Below are positions 62,190-64,000 of a DNA stretch of 64,000 nucleotides, piece by piece. This stretch comes from an uncultured Chloroflexota bacterium (GTDB lineage Bacteria > Chloroflexota > Anaerolineae > Anaerolineales > Anaerolineaceae). The notes under the pieces were generated by a model. The model had not been told where the DNA came from and did not search any database. It was given only the letters and a program-made list of their open reading frames with translations. A program made the position numbers and the translations under genes. The stretch is taken from positions 18,741 to 82,740 of the forward strand of contig CADATZ010000012.1 in the NCBI GenBank assembly GCA_902791025.1, given 5' to 3'. Each line of letters opens with the position of its first letter. Position 1 is the first letter of the stretch.

Positions 62190-62467
62190 AGTACGAGGTA
62201 AAGTTTACAAACCAGTTTAACAAGGATCTTAAGCTGGCAAAGAAACAGAACAAAGATCTTGATAAGCTGTTTGAGGTTGTGAATATTCTTGCCGACGGCG
62301 GTACGCTGGATGCAAGATATCGAGACCATGATTTATCCGGCAATTACAAAGGAACAAGAGAATGTCACATTGAGCCAGACTGACTCCTTGTGTATGAAAT
62401 CTGTGGTGAGGTGCTGGTTCTTATGCTTTATCGGCTTGGAACATATTCGGAGCTATTCAAGAATTAG
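62186..62467 (+). pseudogene. yafQ: YafQ-type mRNA interferase toxin, inactivated
   Basis: The sequence reads MKYEVKFTNQFNKDLKLAKK ... DHDLSGNYKGTRECHIEPD, then TGA (62381-62383) where the family has Trp (HIEPDW), then LLVYEICGEVLVLMLYRLGTYSELFKN. A single TGG to TGA change truncates it. The conserved His of the RTGTHSDLF motif, which corresponds to the catalytic His87 of E. coli YafQ, is Tyr here as well. Both changes should abolish ribosome-dependent mRNA cleavage. The upstream antitoxin has lost its N-terminus, as expected once the toxin is harmless. Confidence 0.8.
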
Positions 62468-62502
62468 TCTTGAAAATCGAAGTTTGTAGGAGTGTTTGCT
62501 TT

Positions 62503-63027
62503 ATGAAATTGATAGAACCAACTACAGAATACTGTCTGCAGATTAAGGCGTATAGAAAAGAGTTTCTCGACTGCGGGGATTCCATGGATGGAACAGGTGG
62601 TCTCAGACAGTTTGATGATCCCGAGGACTGGATCGACTATCTGGATAGGCACAAGGACCCTCAGAGGATTCCAAAGGGTCGAGTCCCATCTACACAGTTT
62701 ATCTTTGTTCGAGAAGAGGATAATAAAATTGTCGGAATGATCGATATCAGACATTTCCTAAATGAATATCTGGAGAATTTTGGAGGTCAAATCGGATATT
62801 CAGTTGCTCCGAGTGAGCGCCGCAAGGGTTATGCATCTCAGATGCTCAAAGCAGCCTTGCTTAAATGTAAAGAACTTGGCATTGATAATGTGCTCATTAC
62901 TTGCATCGATAACAATGAGGGAAGTCGAAAAACTATCCTTGCTAACGGAGGATTATATGAATCCACCGTTTATGATCCAGATGAAAAGGTGTTTTTAGAG
63001 AGGTACTGGATTGCTCTTTCCAAGTGA
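62503..63027 (+). CDS. GNAT-family N-acetyltransferase
   Basis: ATG 62503 follows AGGAG at 10-nt spacing. The 174-residue protein has the full GNAT pattern: KIVGMIDIRHFLNEYLENFGGQIGYSVAPSERRKGYASQML, with the acetyl-CoA loop RRKGYA, and a C-terminal half VLITCIDNNEGSRKTILANGG. The EFLDCGDSMDGTGGLRQF start is found in a subfamily common in gut bacteria. Substrate unknown. Confidence 0.85.
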   Translation: MKLIEPTTEYCLQIKAYRKEFLDCGDSMDGTGGLRQFDDPEDWIDYLDRHKDPQRIPKGRVPSTQFIFVREEDNKIVGMIDIRHFLNEYLENFGGQIGYSVAPSERRKGYASQMLKAALLKCKELGIDNVLITCIDNNEGSRKTILANGGLYESTVYDPDEKVFLERYWIALSK

Positions 63028-63058
63028 CCACTTCTCGCTGATTTGTGGAGGTGATAAA

Positions 63059-63406
63059 GTGAACAGTTATAATGAAGATTTCTGGAAGGCGCTGGATGAG
63101 TTAGTGAACTCTTCAGAAATTGTTATTGACAGACCGAAAGGTTCCGCACATCCCAAATTTCCCGATTTTATCTATCGTGTTGACTATGGATATTTGAAAG
63201 ATACCACCTCTATGGATGGTGCAGGAATTGACGTATGGGTCGGAAGTGGTGATAAAAAGATCGATGCCATCATGTGTATCGTTGATTTGATGAAGAAAGA
63301 TTCAGAAATCAAGATACTGATCGGATGCACGGAAGAAGAGAAAATGGAAGTGTATCGAACACACAATGAAACACAGTATATGAAAGGCATAATAATTCGC
63401 AGATAA
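63059..63406 (+). CDS. Small inorganic pyrophosphatase-like protein
   Basis: The start is GTG 63059, with GGAGGTGAT at 63047-63055; the frame opens earlier at 63011 inside the previous gene. The 115-residue product has VIDRPKGSAHPKFPDFIYRVDYGYLKDT and GAGIDVWVG, a pattern shared with proteins annotated as small inorganic pyrophosphatases, then KILIGCTEEE and MKGIIIRR. It is much shorter than classical family I enzymes (about 175 residues) and lacks part of their acidic metal site, so the activity is uncertain. Confidence 0.65.
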   Translation: MNSYNEDFWKALDELVNSSEIVIDRPKGSAHPKFPDFIYRVDYGYLKDTTSMDGAGIDVWVGSGDKKIDAIMCIVDLMKKDSEIKILIGCTEEEKMEVYRTHNETQYMKGIIIRR

Positions 63407-63428
63407 CTTCGCTGTTTGTGGAGGTAAT

Positions 63429-63902
63429 ATGAGTAATATCATAAGGCTGAATGAAACAGCACCAAATGATAAATGGATAATCATGTCCAATCAGGGAACA
63501 GACTGTTTTCTTGATCTTTTGATCACTGCGGCAGAGGATTTTGAAAAGACCGAACAACAGCAGAAACTGATCTCTTTTCTGAAGGATCAGAAAGACATCA
63601 ACACTGTCGCTCCGGGAACAGCAGGCTTTGATCTGGATGAGATGGCGAGGCAGGAATCAACTTTGAAGGAAGACGTCGAGTTCCTAATCCGTGTAACTAA
63701 AGAAGCTCAAAGAGAAAGAAGTTTTAGGAAACTGCCTTATGAGATAAATACAGGCATTGTGATCCCATGGCTGGAACGATTTGCGTTACTGATCGACCAG
63801 ATGACAGCGGAGAATCTGCACGTCAAATCGGAATTTGGAGGGTACTATGCTCGACAGAACCATTCCATTTTGCAATACGATTATGAAATGCTCCGATTAT
63901 AA
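63429..63902 (+). CDS. Hypothetical protein, 157 residues
   Basis: ATG 63429 follows GGAGG. The product is mostly helical, acidic and soluble (SNQGTDCFLDLLITAAEDFEKTEQQQKLISFLKDQKDINTVAPGTAGFDLDEM). No family is recognised. Its end overlaps the start of the next gene by 56 nt, suggesting tight packing or a wrong start for one of the two. Confidence 0.6.
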   Translation: MSNIIRLNETAPNDKWIIMSNQGTDCFLDLLITAAEDFEKTEQQQKLISFLKDQKDINTVAPGTAGFDLDEMARQESTLKEDVEFLIRVTKEAQRERSFRKLPYEINTGIVIPWLERFALLIDQMTAENLHVKSEFGGYYARQNHSILQYDYEMLRL

Positions 63903-64000
63903 ATACAGGGATGTAGAATTGCCAGATGGTTTTTCTATCGTTTCCTACCAGCCCGGTTTTGAAAGAGAATGGGCAAAACTGGAGTGCGCCATTGGTGATT
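63847..64000 (+). CDS. GNAT-family acetyltransferase, N-terminal part (cut by the window end)
   Basis: ATG 63847 follows GGAGGG at 5-nt spacing. The visible 51 residues (MLDRTIPFCNTIMKC, then VELPDGFSIVSYQPGFEREWAKLECAIGD) match the start of a GNAT subfamily. The frame is open at position 64000. Confidence 0.6.
   Translation, partial: MLDRTIPFCNTIMKCSDYKYRDVELPDGFSIVSYQPGFEREWAKLECAIGD

Noticed and set aside
62381..62383. TGA read as tryptophan (alternative genetic code)
   Set aside because: TGA is the normal stop of tldD, recG and many other genes here, so the toxin TGA is a nonsense mutation.

Overview
The window is 64 kb of a bacterial chromosome of moderate GC content. Three things point to an anaerobic, probably gut- or rumen-type Chloroflexota (Anaerolineales-like) bacterium: a small lipoprotein with an NBR1-type Ig-like domain, secreted proteins with PTPxP linkers, and a RecG with a long basic N-terminal extension. 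A domain-swapped GH3 beta-glucosidase and a compact type II-C Cas9 fit that setting. This placement is inference; there is no rRNA in the window.

Layout. 0-9 kb: rRNA methyltransferase, lipoprotein, tldD-pmbA protease pair, an AlbA_2-type ATPase and uvrB (minus). 9-18 kb, minus strand: a secreted Met/Pro/Gly-rich protein and a phosphorelay cluster (membrane hybrid kinase, receiver-EAL protein, HPt protein, and an amino-acid permease fused to a hybrid kinase with two receivers). 18-30 kb: cysE, recG-coaD, a giant repeat-rich secreted protein, a FliB-like protein, recF and def. 30-41 kb: a secreted carbohydrate-binding-like protein, an Rpn-type nuclease, an acetyltransferase, glyQS, corA, a flavodoxin and gcvH-gcvPA-gcvPB. 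41-48 kb: tRNA-Thr(CGU), GH3 enzyme, CDF transporter, zinc-ribbon protein, EF-hand protein and lipase. 48-54.6 kb: a complete type II-C CRISPR-Cas locus (tracrRNA, cas9, cas1, cas2, 16 full repeats). 54.6-64 kb: accessory DNA, with an IS66 remnant, an orphan type I-C-like repeat, a nest of palindromes, a gene partly built from intergenic repeat families, decayed toxin-antitoxin pieces, an acyltransferase/membrane-protein trio and small enzymes.

Three layers of structure stand out. (1) A family of about 100-bp imperfect palindromes, eight copies here, lies between genes and in one case inside a reading frame. (2) Three families of short tandem repeats recur between genes; two of them, plus a copy of the palindrome, also lie inside the 56.7-58.7 kb reading frame. 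(3) The CRISPR array is cut after exactly 8 nt of its last repeat by what looks like an IS66 left end, and a lone repeat of another CRISPR type lies just beyond the IS remnant.

How the genes work together: the 10-18 kb cluster is a candidate multistep phosphorelay ending in c-di-GMP hydrolysis. The gcv genes supply the P and H proteins of glycine cleavage, without gcvT in the window. The CRISPR locus has every component needed for type II-C interference and adaptation. The toxin-antitoxin remains at 58.8-62.5 kb look dead.
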